A stretch of 64,000 nt of DNA from Homarus americanus (Eukaryota; Arthropoda; Malacostraca; Decapoda; Nephropidae): assembly GCF_018991925.1 (NCBI RefSeq), contig NW_024753828.1:2032014-2096013 (forward strand), read 5' to 3'. Every line of letters begins with the position of its first letter. Position 1 is the first letter of the stretch. The notes below the pieces were generated by a model. The model worked only from the letters and a program-made list of their open reading frames with translations. It made no database searches and was not told the origin of the DNA. Shown one piece after another: positions 1 to 12,560 of the stretch. The position numbers and the translations under genes were made by a program.

Positions 1-782
1 AATATCCCATTAACTCGCATTATAAAATTTAAAACGGAACACGTGATACTTAACCTAACAATGACTGTACAGTTAAGTGCTCATCAAGAGCAAACTGAAG
101 ACAGAATGACATTCCTGCCGACCTACCCTCCTCTTTGCCTTCCTCAACCTCCATACCCCCTCTTTCACTCCCTTCACCTCCTCACCCCCATCCCCCTCTT
201 TCCTCCCCTTCACCTCCTCACCCCCATCCCCCCCCTTTGGCGATATTCGTCAACAAAAAGTGTCATTACCTCCTTATCCTCAGTACAAATATTTCTTGAA
301 GTAATATTCATAACTTCTGTGATATTAACTAACCGTTGGAATATTACTAGAAATTTATTGACTGAAATAACCTTTCAATTTATTATCTTTGGATCGTAGC
401 AACAGGGTGGAACACGTAACGAGGTTAACTACCATCGTTATAATTTGTCCTCGTCCTTCGCTCCTGCTTAATGGACGAGTTGACAGTTCTGAGTAAACAC
501 TAAGAAATACACTCCGTCACGTTCGTAGAGTGATGCGGTATATATAATTTGTAATAAAGTCCTGCTATAATAGTAGAGATAAGTTTATTTCTCTAAAACA
601 GGGCCGCATTTACCATGACGTCACCAGTCACCACCTACCCTGCAGACGAGCTCTCTATCAAACTCAATTAATAGTACAAGGTGGCCTCTTTAGACCCCAA
701 ATGCCACGTTCAGGTAAGTCTTAAAGGTGTTTTTTATGGTCAGTCATGGACATTTCGTAAGTGAAAAATGTGCCGTGGAGAG

Positions 783-872
783 CAGCTTCAAACATAGATT
801 GGATGGATATATGAGCTATAGGGTTGGGTGTTAATGGGACTGCAGTTTCCTCCATTCTTATGTTCTTATGGA
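783..872 (+). mobile_element. Solo 3' end of a CR1-like LINE (A1 copy)
   Basis: Translated on the plus strand, this encodes the last residues of the same LINE family found at 37223-38725 (SSFKHRLDGYMSYRGWV, then a stop). It is followed by the family's 3' tail with two TTCTTATG octamers. A short terminal octamer repeat is typical of CR1-clade 3' ends. The rest of the element is absent, so this is a strongly 5'-truncated insertion. Confidence 0.7.
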
Positions 873-2325
873 CATAAACAACTCCCATGTTCACACCAGC
901 TCAGCTGTCATGTAATCTTACCTGGTAGACTTTCTCTTCTTTTTCGAGTGCATTTACAGAGTATATCAGTACTAGTGGAGATACAAGTAAATTTAGAAGT
1001 AATGACATTGTCTGGACTTTGTTTTGAGAATGCCTGATGACATGACAACAAAGTCCATTTTTGTTTGATGATTCACTAATGAATCAATGGGATATATCAT
1101 TTACAGGTATATTAATTAATGGGTAAAATTTTACTTAAACTACTATAAGGGTTTGGATGCTTAGATTCGAGATAGGCTATATTGTAAATTTTAAGTTTTG
1201 GTCATCCTTACTTCGACAGACTATGTTTTTTCTGATGGTTTGCGATGTGTTATGAACGTTTAGACCTTCATTTTTATCGGAAATCACTGGTTTTGACTTA
1301 CTACCCACCCTTACCGATGTACTGTATGTTAAGCTAACCTTATAACTCATCATACCCCTAACCCAACATATCTGTATTTTCTTGTGATCGAAAAATGTTT
1401 TGCGACAGAAATCCAGTAGAGATAATTTGTCTTCTTGTTTAAAGAACTTAATCCCTAGTTAGAATCTTAGGTTCCAGATGACCAAAACCAAAATAATACC
1501 AATATTGTTTGGAATGTTTATACTTTCAAATTTGTAGTAAGGGCAGCTAATATCAATTAATTAGTTAATGTGCTAGTAATATTTATATATTTAATATAGC
1601 ATTACGGTTTGCACATAAGCACAATTAATTATCTAATAATATTTATTTACAGAGCCGATCAGCCGAAAGGTTGCACAACTACTTCAGGGTTCCTCAAAGA
1701 GATGAAAGAAGTTTACCAAGTAGATGTCATTATGATAAAAATATTATCAGAACTCCGCCATCCAGCTATGAAGCACGTTAAATTACATAAGTCATCTGAT
1801 CATCTCAAGCCCATCCCTGGCCATGGTCGTCCCTAGTCCTTCCACAATATTGAATATAGACATCAGTGACGAAACTTACATTTTCCAGACATGAAATAGA
1901 AAAGTGATGAAAACTTTCATGTTGGAGTTATCGGTCTTTTGCATCATTTGGCACCCAGCAAGTAAATACACATGATGATACTTGAGCAGTTATTTAACAC
2001 AAAATAAGGTATGTCTGTGTATATCAACACTGTATATATACAAGTCCTGTATTCTGCTGGTAACAACACATACACCACAGCTGGCTGGGCGGCTCACACT
2101 AGTCAGTAACGTCAACCACCCAGAGCTTTCGCAGTCACGTGACTGTAGCAACTTTAACCTTCATTTTTTTTCACTTTTTGGCTAAATTTATTTAAAAACT
2201 TCATTACCATAGTGAACTTAAGCGTTTTTTTCTTTATTGACCTGCCATCTAACGAAAAAATTCCGACCGTCAACTCGTCCATTGTCAAAACTTGTCTTCC
2301 CTTGACTAAAACTCGGAACATGAAG
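873..2325. other. AT-rich sequence without a recognisable gene
   Basis: I see no open frame with family resemblance or plausible exon structure. The short open frames here differ between A1 and A2 by indels, which argues against coding. Confidence 0.6.
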
Positions 2326-2329
2326 GAAC

Positions 2330-2510
2330 AACTCCACAATATCAAACAGTATTACGGAATCCAGGAAAATCAGAAAAAAAGCACGGAAAAACTTAACCTA
2401 ACCTACGTGCAATGCCATCATATATATATTGTGTTGTCAATGTGTACAAGTCCTGTGAATTTTTTTTCCTCGTGACTTTCCGTTCACCGTACGAGGTACA
2501 AGTTATTGCT
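2330..2510 (+). repeat. Dispersed repeat with TTAGG-like core (copy 1)
   Basis: One of five copies of a ~150-180 bp family. It has the order GGAATCCAGG, AAAAGGCACGGAAAAA, CTTAACCTAACCTACGTGCA, a short TA run, and TGTGTACAAGTCCTGTG. Other copies are near 7435, 31900, 37131 and, inverted, 43050. No coding content was seen. Confidence 0.75.
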
Positions 2511-2522
2511 TCGCTGTAATAA

Positions 2523-2632
2523 ACCAGTCAGTCAGTCAGTTGGTAAGTCAGTCAGTCAGTAAGCAGTCGGCCAGTCAGCCAGCCAGTCAGTAAGTAAGTC
2601 AGTCGGTCGGTCAGTAAGTCAGAAAAGTCATT
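2523..2632. repeat. (CAGT)n microsatellite, A1 copy
   Basis: Imperfect tandem CAGT/AAGT/CGGT tetranucleotides. The A2 equivalent at 32106-32222 has a somewhat different unit count. Confidence 0.9.
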
Positions 2633-2699
2633 TAAGTCAGTAAAATCCGTCCGCGTAAAACCAAACAATACCTATCACCGAGCCATTTCATTTCAATTG

Positions 2700-3270
2700 T
2701 TTATTCCTTGATAGAGAAGCGGGATCCTAGTGTTGTCACTAAGGTACCCTGTACAATGACACCAGAAGCATCTGGCAAGTGTGACAAGTATATACAGTAT
2801 AAATATTATAAAGGGGCTTACTAAAGCCTAAGGAAGGGAAGGATATTCTTTAACACATAATCAATGTTATTTACATAGTATCTGGCCAGTATGGGAGATC
2901 ATCATCGTCGTCGTGGGTTGGTCAGCAGGCGTCACGGAAGCGTTGTGTGTGGGGACATCTTAGGAGGTAGTGGATAAGGGGGGGGTGTCGGGTCTTCTGC
3001 ATAATGCACAAGAGCGTTGCTCAGGGATGGGGATACCAATCTCCCAAGCAGTCATACCCAATGATACAGGCAGCAATCACTTCCCCTTTCCATAGACGTA
3101 CGAGAGGTCAGGAAGTTTACGGAGGACACCGTACCAGGTGGGCGGAGTCCAGGATGGCTGCTTCCCGAGCTTTCTGTTTGCAGCGAATTTGGATTCTAAG
3201 CTGCAAAGTGTTCGAACAACGTCGCCAGGTGTGGCCTTGTTGCAGCCAGTCTTGGCACCGAGCCATTACA
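2700..3270 (-). mobile_element. 3' end of an I/Jockey-like LINE, frame-broken (A1)
   Basis: This is the minus-strand homologue of 32285-32893. Reading frames are interrupted by several indels compared with A2. The recognisable part is the distal ORF2 region after the RT, with a Cys/His knuckle and a TLIHYLLRCP-like stretch, followed by a 3' UTR with AATAAA. Confidence 0.6.
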
Positions 3271-3274
3271 AGAG

Positions 3275-5100
3275 ACTTTCAGTATATTAAATTACAAGAT
3301 AAAACAGTCATCATAAATACATAAAATAAATACATAACATGAAATACAAAAATTAGTTTTAAATACAAGATACACTTTAGAAAAATATCAAGACTTAATT
3401 AGTTAGATAAAATATTCAAGTAACTGAATATCTTGTTCAGTAATAGAGCCATTAAGTTATCAATTACCTATTTATAATATCTTAAGACGTAATAAACAGG
3501 GACCTAACCTAACTTAAAAACCAACAGGAACAAATTCTAATCACGAATAGAGTTCAGTAATTATTTTTTTAACTAAAAATATTATTCCATGCTAATAACT
3601 TTATAATTAGCCTCACCATATCTATACCAGTAAATGTATATACAATTCAATTATTTATATATACCATCTCACGAGGCTGCATATATTAATTAACTAAACT
3701 TATTAAGTATAGGTGTACTTTGGCGGTAGATTCTTATTGCTGGGTTTAATTACACAACTAAATTTGGTTGCAAGTTAATTAACAGGAATAATTTAGGATT
3801 TGTCGAATTATTTATTCAGAGGGTTTGCGAGGCAGTGAACGGCCGTACACACACACACCACACGTGCTGGTGTATATTCCATGTGGTAATACTATGAATA
3901 TACTCCCTCTGGTATCATTAGAATTTTCACTCTTTGATATATTCACCGTTTTAATCGACAAATCTTAATTCCACTGTGGTAATACCAATTAATTTTTATC
4001 GAGTAATTCTAAAGTTAACCATTATGGTAATACTATAATATTCGCTTATAATAAATATGCCTTCTGGTAATACCAAATAGTTAGGTTATTAAAGTCAAAG
4101 GGTGTCGTTTGGTGGATATGTGTTTAATTAAGATAAGTACACAGCAAATATTTGAATACATACAGCACCATGGCAAATAATTAGCAATAAACATTACCGC
4201 ATTATACCCATAAATAACAATAATCATAATTTTTTCGTAAAAAAAACAATAGTTCGATAATTTAATATATCCAGTAAAAAAGAAAAGTTACTCTGCCAAG
4301 ATCTTCTTAGCTCAGTTCAACATACAATGAATTGTCGAAGGAAAAAAAAAATCTTAAGTTACAGAAGAATACCAGGTGACAAGTTTACAAACACTCAAGT
4401 ACTCGTGTTACAAAGAATCTTCTGTATGTGTTATCAAGTATTATTGTATGCGAGTAGTGTTTAAAAGGATCAGTTTCTTATTGTACGAAGTTTCAAGTCC
4501 ATCCTCAATTTACTGGGATCACTGCCGACCACCACTAATGAACGTTTAGCCGTCTGCCTCAACAGGAACTATCTTAAACTTTATATAAACCGATCAACTA
4601 ATACCACACAAGTTACCATATTTTTATTTATGTTTTGGAAACTTAATTTTGAGCACTAATTAAGTGAAATTAGTTCTAACCTCAACAGGTAGTTGGGATA
4701 CGAAACCAAGGCATTAATATTCAATACGTTTAAATTTTGGTATCATCGTTAATATCTAGATAGTTTGTGTCAAGGTTAACGCTTTAAATAATTTAATATC
4801 CATTCATAGTATGGAGATTAGATTGAACCGTTGGAAGCAACATACAGGATCAGGTCTCGATACTACAAATTGGAAGGCTCCGTTTTCCTATAAGTCTGCT
4901 CTCGTGTAGAGGAAAAACCTTCAGAACTTTTCCTTCTAATTTTCTGCCAATTTAAACTATTATTGTAGGTCAACAATCTGGTAACAGTTTATTTAAGGTT
5001 ATATTATGGCATACAGAATCTAACCTTTTAGGTCATCTTAATTAAAATCAGTGATGCAGGTAAGTTTCATTTAACAATTTTTCTTCATTACAAGGTTACA
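3275..5100. other. AT-rich intergenic sequence (A1)
   Basis: No gene recognised. It contains repeated GGTAATAC motifs around 3880-4080 (GTGGTAATACTATGAATA, ATGGTAATACTATAAT, CTGGTAATACCAAAT). On the minus strand it holds the AATAAA poly(A) signal of the adjacent gene 3 copy at 4993-4988. Confidence 0.6.
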
Positions 5101-6678
5101 TTAATTATTTCCATATCGGGTGGCGGAGGTGATGGTAACGGTGACGAACTCTGTGAAGAAGAGACGATTTCCTGCACCAGCTCTTGATACTGACCACGGG
5201 TACTGTGTGCACCTGCGGAAGTGGGAGGCAAGTTTCTGCAGGTAAAAATCTGATCAACTCTATCCCATAGCTATTATATTATTGTCCTCGTTTTATAATT
5301 TAAACGCTATAAGAAGTTATTGAGGTGTGCTATTTAAGTTATTCAGGGCTGCTATTTAACTGAAAATAGAGCTATTAAGACATACCAGGCAAGTTAATCA
5401 ATATGGAGTTCATAGTTGAATGGTGAAGAAGTTTACGTAGATTCTATTAAACCAATTAGAGCTAGCTATAAAGAATCGAGCAATAGAATTAGAAGTTGAA
5501 GCAATTGTACTCCCAAGATGTCTTGAACAAACTCCAAAAGAAAGTTTGTTTTGTATAGGAGTTAACTCACAAGAATTTACGAGTTTTTAACCATTTACCT
5601 GGTGCATTACAGACACGTGGGTGATGCTTTGCCACAACTCAACAACATTCGTTGTGGTGAAGAAAGACGATTTCAGAGACCATGGTACGTTGGGGTGAAC
5701 GATGCTGGTAGCAGTCACTAAAGAAACCTGTAAGAGAAGTGACCACAACGTGTTGAAATTTTCCGAGAATGCAAAGACTAAGCAACCTATATTGACTTCA
5801 GTATTCAAAGTTACCGACGTAGATTAAAGTCGGTATAAACTATATAAAATCAGCGGGTTTTGCCAAGCGTGAAGTAAAAGTACATAAAAATCTCCTAGTA
5901 AGCACGAGTCAGGGTCTTTGGTGAGCACGAGTCCAGGTACAAAGGGTCTCTTAGAAAGAAGATACTCACGGAGTTGTCGTGATCTTTATAACGGAGGTCT
6001 TGGTGGATGGGTGGGAGGGCACGAAGCTCCAGTCAGTGGTGGTGGCTGTGAGGGTCTCCGTCACAGTGGTCTGGTCGGTGATCCAGACGTCGGTGGTCGT
6101 CTCTCTCAGAGTGTGGGTGATTGTATCCTGTCAGTATGTTATGGTTAACTTATTGTTTGACAAATGAAGGTTTTATGGGACAGCAAATGTGTTGAACAGC
6201 TTGCTTTAGTGGTCAATTAAACGTCAGAAACTACCTTGCACGCTTGAATAGTTAAATGGGTTTGTTAAAAGTCAATAACCATATAGTTAAAGAACTGAAT
6301 TTTTAAATTTTAAGGATTATCACATATGCTTTGAACACCGTTAACCACCATACGAAAACTAATGTTACCGTGGTAAATTACAGGAAGTCAATAACTGGAG
6401 CGATACTACAAGACTACATACCGTTACAATCAATGTTACAGTAACTGGGGTGATGGTCCGGGTCGGTGGGTATCGTAGTATTGACAATTAACCTGTAAAA
6501 GGTAGGATGGTTTCAAATATGCGGTTTTGGTTATTATGTATAAAAATGAGGTTATAGTGAACGTAAACGTGTATAACATTTGAGATTTTGGTCATTACGA
6601 ATAAAACTTACTAACTACAGAATGTGGTACCTGGGAAGCCGCCAAAAGGAGCAGGAGTGTAGATACAAAACTTGCCAT
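5101..6678 (-). pseudogene. Frame-broken duplicate of gene 3 (secreted Thr/Val-rich protein)
   Basis: This is the A1 copy of the gene at 36363-34757. The four coding exons map to 6678-6631, 6127-5970, 5727-5599 and 5212-5101 on the minus strand. The signal-peptide exon is intact (MASFVSTLLLLLAASQ). Exon 2 lacks one codon of a Thr-Thr-Thr-Ser run (in frame) and one base of the last codon before the GTGAGT donor. Exon 3 has several compensating indels and exon 4 has two single-base or dinucleotide changes. The splice sites are preserved. Because intergenic A1 sequence shows the same kind of indels, the breaks may be sequencing errors in a low-quality contig end rather than biological decay. Do not count it as a second gene until depth is checked. 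Confidence 0.7.
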
Positions 6679-7434
6679 CTGAGAAGGAATATGCCGCGTA
6701 TTTATCCAATTACAAGATTTTCGTTCATATATTCTACTACATTGTTACAACTCTAAGCACGAGTAATAATGTAAAAAACAACTTACAATCCACAAAATGA
6801 GTTACCTTGTTATTAGTTAAGACTAAATAAGAAATTCGTTTTAACTAAATATAAATTCAAAAATATATTTCTCAGAAAAACTACAACTAATGTCTCACAC
6901 AACCTCAAATCACAAAACACACTTTAACTAATAATGCCGTTCGCTGTAATGAACACCGGTTGGTCAGAAGTGATGTTGCTGAACTACTGCTGACCTCTAC
7001 CAGTCAGCCGCGCTATTTAAAGGCCACTTTTGGCGGGAAGCCCGTTCGAATGTAAGACAGAGCCTTGACTTCGTCTTCAGTGACTCACTAATTCTTTTCT
7101 AAATATCAATTGTTTATTCGTGATAAAATAATATAAGTGCAACAAAAACACGCATTTATTACAAAATATTAATGATTAATATTTATGAATAAATATTATA
7201 AAATAATTAAGAAAATAACTTCAACGTTAGACAGCGACAAGACGTTCGAACACTAATATGGCTGTTATGGTACTGACTGTTGCTTTAGAAGCCCTCTGGT
7301 AACCCACGTATTGAATTGTTGTTGTATTTTGTAAGTAAAGTTAGTTATGACGTTGTTGTTATGTAGAGGAGAAAATATTAACATAGAAATAACTAAATAA
7401 GAATATTACGTTGATTTATGATGAAGTACAACAC

Positions 7435-7512
7435 ACCATTGAATCCAAGAAAAAGTCAGAAAAGGCACGGAAAAACCTAACCTAACCTACAGTACGTGCA
7501 ATGCCATCACAA
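7435..7512 (+). repeat. Dispersed TTAGG-core repeat (copy 2), truncated by a LINE
   Basis: It matches the family at 2330-2510 up to TGCAATGCCATCA, where the 3' tail of the minus-strand LINE begins. The LINE therefore appears to have inserted into this repeat. Confidence 0.65.
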
Positions 7513-9005
7513 CATAAGAAAGGAGGAAACTGCAGCGGGCCTATTGGCTCATACTGGGCAGTCCGTTTACACCCAACCCCTATTGCTCATATAAGCATCC
7601 AACCTATGTTTGAAGCTATTCAGCGTATTCGAGTTAATGATGATATTTGGTAACTTGTTCCATTCATCCACTCTGTTCCAAACCAGTGTTTACCTATTTC
7701 ACGCCTAAATCTAAATTTGTCTAATTTAAAACCATTGTTACGAGTTCGCTCCTGGTTGGATAGTTTGAGTACCTTTGTAATGTCCCCTTTGTTTAGCCCT
7801 GACTTCCACTTATACACCTCTATCAGGTCGCCCCTCGCTCTACGTCTCTCGAGGGGTGCAAATTAAGATGCTTTAACCTGTCTCTATACTCAAGGTTCCT
7901 AATGCCGGGATTAATCTTGTCATTCTCCTCTGAATTCTTTCCAATGATTCTATATCCATTCTGTAACTAACACTCCTTTGTATGAACCCAAGTACTTTAT
8001 TAGCCTTGTTACGAGCAAAAACACATTGTTTACTTGGCTTAAGGTTCCTACTTATCATTACTCCTAAATCTCTCTAGCAGTCGGATTTCTCTATGGCATC
8101 GTTGTTCATCTGGTATCTGGTTTCCCTGTTTACATCTCCTATACTGAGTGCTTTATTTGTCCAAGTTGAATCTCATCTGCCATTTTTCAGAACATTCGAA
8201 AAATTTGTTTAGATCTTCCTGTAGTTTGCTGAGTCTCGTCAGATTTAATAACACGTCCTATTTTAGAGTCATCAGCAAATTTACTTATGTTGCTGTCTAT
8301 GCCGATATCTATGTCGTTTATGTATAATAAATAATAATGGTCAAGTACTGAGCCTTGGGGAACTCCACTTGTGACGTTGCTCAATGGGACTTAGTGCCGT
8401 TAATGCTCACTCGCTGTTTCTGTCCTGTAACCACGCCCTAATCCATTTAAGGATGTTACCTTTGATGCCATGAGCTTCTACCTTTCTAATTAGTCTTTCG
8501 TGGGGGACTCTGTCGAAGGCTTTGCTAAAGTCGAGATATACCACATCATAATTAGTGCCCCTCGTCCATCGATTCGAAAACTGATGAAAAAGAATGTTAA
8601 TAGATTAGTTAAACAAGAACGTCCGCTTGTGAAGCCATGCTGAGAATCATTGATCAATCTGTGCTTCTCCAGGTGATTTCGAATAGTTTGAAATGATTGC
8701 TTCCAGTAATTTGCCTACTATTGATGTTAGACTGATTGGGCGATAGTTAGAGGATAATGATCTATCCCCTTCTTGAAAATCGAGTATTACATTCGCTATC
8801 CTCCAGGATTCTGGTACTACACCTGTTTTTAAGGACATGTTAAACAACAGCTAAGGGCATACTAAGCTCTTCCTTACATTCCTTTAATACTCTGGTAAAT
8901 ATCTCATCGGGACCTGGTGACTTATTAGGCTTTAGTTTCTCTATTTGCTTACTAACATCGTTACTAGTCACTACTATCTCGCTTAATTTGTTTTCTTCAC
9001 TATCT
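7513..9005 (-). mobile_element. 5'-truncated CR1-like LINE, RT region, A1 copy with many frameshifts
   Basis: Minus-strand fragments encode RT blocks (NYRPISLTSIVGKLLEAI, SGVPQGSVLD, FADDSKIG) and the distal domain (ERIQRRMTRLIP). The same element in A2 (37213-38725) has far longer open stretches, so most breaks here are indels specific to A1. The 5' end abuts a (TA)n array. Confidence 0.85.
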
Positions 9006-9006
9006 C

Positions 9007-9071
<65 letters not shown>
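9006..9071. repeat. (TA)n microsatellite, A1
   Basis: An uninterrupted TA dinucleotide run, shorter than the A2 equivalent at 38726-38818. Confidence 0.95.
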
Positions 9072-9073
<2 letters not shown>

Positions 9074-9615
9074 TGTATATCCACAATAACGTGGATAAGA
9101 TAAATCTTGATAAAATCATACCGGGAAGGGAAACAATGGAGCACCTTAGTTTTTCGTCTTTATTTTCAAGACATCTTCAGGGCAACTGAATTACTTAGAC
9201 AGAGAGGCTAAGTACACAGAGTGACCTTACTAAACATGAGGTCAGGTCATAAACATGACATCCACCAATCCGGACACCAACACCACTACACGCAGAGGAG
9301 CTTAAAAGAAAGGGCGACGTGACTAGTCAAAGTTAAGTCAGGTAAAAATATGGGACCTACTAATCATCTATCCTATATTTACCTTCAATGCTTTAAAAGC
9401 ATTTTTTAACCTTGGGCCACTGACAAATAAATTTGTGTAACATATTATCAGTTTTGTACTGACCATCATTAGGTTTATAGAATTCAATTCCTAATCAAAC
9501 TAGCTTCAACCAGAAGTCTGTCTGTGACACATGATGATTTGTACACCTCTAAGCTGTTTTCCCAATCCATGGGATGATTATTGTTCCTAACATGAACGAA
9601 CAGTGCACTGTGCAC
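9072..9615 (-). mobile_element. Penelope-like element 3' fragment, A1 copy
   Basis: Homologue of 38819-39384. A1 indels break the frame that in A2 encodes the RNNNHPMDWENS and RLLVEASLIRELN segments. Confidence 0.55.
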
Positions 9616-10040
9616 TGGGCACTACATTTTACTTTAATTTGTTTTCTCTTGTCATCTATTGTTTTATTTATTCATTTGTTTTATATCTCTTTATTCTCGT
9701 TTTCATGTCCCCAGTACAAAGAATAACTGAAGTACTGTACGTCAGACTAGAGTGTGTACCTCAGTCATATGAATTCGACTCGTAAACGACACATGTATTA
9801 TGATACGTGCCGCTATTGGGTGTCATTAATTTTTCTTCAACTGCCTGTGATTAGAACCAGCCTAACTGCTTATTAGTGGCGTGGGACGAGAACCTGCACT
9901 GACCTTCACACGCTACTTTATGCTGCCTCGATCGATTAAACATATTGCAGGGGTAATTTTTTATTGTTTGGAGTCGACATGGAAAGGACCTGTGAGTTTG
10001 TACGCTGTGAGTTGTGTTCAATTAATTATCAGTCTTTTTT

Positions 10041-10165
10041 AGTCCTGTCTCATGCGCGCACACACGCACGCATACGGATACACTCACCACGCCCGAGAAT
10101 CTACTTTCACGCGCGCTCACATAAAACACACACACGTGCACACACACACACACACACACACACAT
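10041..10165. repeat. CA-rich simple repeat, A1
   Basis: Degenerate CACACG/CGCGCA sequence leading into a pure (CA)n run at about 10129-10163. Confidence 0.9.
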
Positions 10166-10406
10166 GAACACAAGAACATATAATAAAAATAATAACAATA
10201 ATAATAATAATTAACGATTTATTGACAAAGTTTTGCAGGCCGAAGGCTGAAAAATACATTAGACAAAATGACTTAATACATACAAAGACATAAGAACATA
10301 AGAAAATAAGGAGTCTGCAATAGGCCGGTTGGCCTGTGCATGGGTGAGTCGTTTAACAAAAGCTTTCATTACTAAAGGTGTTGATAAAGGACCTCACGTT
10401 GTCATG
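10166..10406 (-). mobile_element. LINE 3' end running into the assembly gap (A1)
   Basis: On the minus strand a frame emerging from the N run ends FINTFSNESFC and a stop. It is followed by a 3' UTR with TTCTTATGTTCTTATG, CAATAAATCGTTAATT and an ATT-rich tail. The same tail occurs on the plus strand at 58130-58290, which fixes this as the 3' end of a recurring retroelement. Its upstream part lies inside the gap. Confidence 0.65.
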
Positions 10407-10506
10407 NNNNNNNNNNNNNNNNNNNNNNNNNNNNNNNNNNNNNNNNNNNNNNNNNNNNNNNNNNNNNNNNNNNNNNNNNNNNNNNNNNNNNNNNNNNNNN
10501 NNNNNN
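10407..10506. other. Assembly gap (100 N)
   Basis: Exactly 100 Ns, the usual placeholder for a scaffold gap of unknown size. The left flank is identical to the left flank of the gap at 40182-40280, while the right flanks differ. Confidence 1.
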
Positions 10507-11743
10507 AGCCTGGTGAAGCCAGGCAGGGGCAGGTGACCCACTTGACTGAGGGGGGCGTTGTGGTAGACGCAGCCCTTGGGGAGGCCTCTCCCCTGGGACA
10601 GAAGGGCGACTGGGGCACTGCCGTGAGTCAGCATTGTGCCAGCCGCCACAGTTACAGCACCTGGGCTCAACTACATAGCCCACACCACCCCTATTAAGGT
10701 GGTCTTTGATTTTCTGGGCACAGGCGGTGGAGTTGTGGTTACGTGAGCAGAAGCGACATCTAGGACGATCACGTCGGCAGCAGGCAGTGAAGGTGTGACC
10801 CCAATGAGAGCAGATAACACAAAATGCAGGCCCAGGATGATAGGGCTCTGCATAAAGTGGTGGAAGGATTGGATGGGCTTTCACAGTGGTTGGACATACT
10901 CTTCCCTTCCACTTGACAATAACAGCAGCTTGTGGAGTGTGTCCCCGGTAATGTCGATGTATACTGAGTATATTAGAATTAAAGTCACGTGCATCTTCGA
11001 TGTCAGCGTATAGGGGGAATCGTTTCACTAGGATGTGGCAACATTCATCAGCGTCTGCTGGAGGGGCCACTAGGACAACCCCGTCAAAGCCAACAGTACT
11101 AAGGGTTTTATAGACTTCAGGAGTCTGACACTTGATAAAGTTCCGGTTCTTACCTTGTCGGAATTGAATGTTGGGACCATGCTGTCTGCAGTACTTCATC
11201 ATCCAATTAAACCGATCCTCAACAGATTTTAATGAGTCCTTGGGAAAGTGGAGATTCAGCTTACTTGTTTGTTTGGCAGAGGGCAGGGTGATAGGGTCCA
11301 TGGCATTGCTGTTTCCACTGTGGCTAGTGTTTCCCATAGAAACATTACCGTCACTGTCATAATCACTGGGGCCTGACTCTTGAAGGGTGTTGGATTCAGT
11401 CAAGACCTGCTGTGTTTTATTCCCAGTTGAATTCTTTCTGCTTCCTTCTGTGTGTCGTCCTTTTCTTCCTATCATTCATGATCTCATCACTGTCACTTCC
11501 TTCACTTTTCTTCGCCTCCTCTCGCCTCCTCTTCTTTTCTTTCTTACTAATCACTTCTTGAAAATTGTCTATCACTTCTATTGTTGTTGGCCGCGGATTG
11601 TCTGCTTCTGATTCACTACTTGAAAGCCTCAGGTCGTCTTCTAAGTTGTTCAGTAGGGCAATCTTTTCTTCTTTAGCCAAAGCCTTCATAGGTTTCTGCC
11701 CACCACTCTCCCCAGGCATTGTGCAATGCTTGTGTTCGGTCAC
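10507..11743 (-). pseudogene. LINE ORF1 (gag-like, CCHC zinc knuckles), cut by the gap and frameshifted
   Basis: Retrotransposon nucleic-acid-binding protein, read on the minus strand from an ATG at 11743. The first ~100 residues are acidic then Lys/Arg-rich (KKEKKRRREEAKK). The frame then shifts near 11450-11475 into a ~320-residue stretch that ends in the Ns. That part contains a folded region followed by Cys/His motifs CVICSHWGHTFTAC (C-x2-C-x4-H-x4-C), CRFCSRNHNSTAC, and CCNCGGWHNADSRQCP, the last typical of Jockey/I-type ORF1. A Pro-rich tail follows. The RT ORF2 is not visible and may lie in the gap. The minus orientation is compatible with the LINE 3' end on the other side of the gap, but that link is unproven. 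Not a host gene. Confidence 0.75.
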
Positions 11744-12560
11744 AGGCGAGATGGAGAGGCAACGACGTCACTACCACGTCATACAACGTCACGCTCTTCG
11801 CACTGCGCATGCGCAGATGCGAAAATAACCAACCAGAGGGTCCAGGCAGAAAGTCCAGATATTTTATCTAAAATATTGTCTAAGTCCAGCAACTATAAAT
11901 TTCACAAGCGACACTGTGCTTACAACTGGGCTCCACTGTAGTTCTCTAAACAGACTGAAGGTAGTCGTCTCACTAAATTCATCAGAATTGGGAATTATAG
12001 AGAGATCACTCACAGCTTTTGTTGACGTTACACGGTGCGCATGTGAAAGGTGTAGTATACATAGTTATTCAATTTTGACGGTCACGAGAGGTTCCCATGG
12101 TAACACATGTCTTATTATGTGATATAGTAGGCTTAGTAGGGTTTACGGTTTTTATCGATTATTAATGAAAATAACACTGTTTTTGTAAAAGGGGATAACC
12201 CTCCATACAAATGATACATGATGGAGCTGTTTAGGACACAAGGTTGCTTCCAAAACGCTATAGACAACTTATTATACACTGTATTTAACATAATTACATA
12301 CTCCCTAGCGTATGTAGTCTTAAATTAAATATCTGAAGACCCCACTCCAAACAATAAAGACATGTAAACCAAACCAACATGCATATTCGTCAATAAAAAT
12401 AAAATACTAGAGTATGTTTTAACAACAGTTATCACTGTTTGCCACTAATGACGCATCGATAGTTATAATAAGTACGCGTATCCAACACCCTCATTCAATA
12501 AATGACCCTTACATAATAGTCGTTGAGGAGGAAAGCCTACCTAGTTTCCCCAGATAAAGG
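11744..12560. other. No recognisable gene
   Basis: AT-rich sequence upstream of the LINE ORF1. It may contain that LINE's 5' UTR, but no sharp 5' end was visible. Confidence 0.5.

Larger units (their letters stand above)
1..10406. repeat. Segment A1, first copy of a ~10.5 kb duplicated segment
   Basis: The whole stretch from base 1 to the first N run aligns colinearly with 29497-40181, feature by feature (LINE pieces, CAGT array, secreted-protein gene, TA array, Penelope-like piece, CA array). A1 is about 280 bases shorter and differs mainly by one-base losses in homopolymers and short deletions between small repeats. Coding frames that are open in A2 are broken in A1. The copy already starts at base 1, so it probably extends to the left of the window. 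It may be an unmerged haplotype or a poorly polished contig end rather than a true duplication. Confidence 0.95.

Noticed and set aside
2523..2632. CAGT array as a possible CRISPR-like array
   Set aside because: A plain tetranucleotide microsatellite without spacers, in a eukaryotic genome.
10402..10697. Frames running through the N run
   Set aside because: They contain unknown residues from the gap and cannot be assessed.
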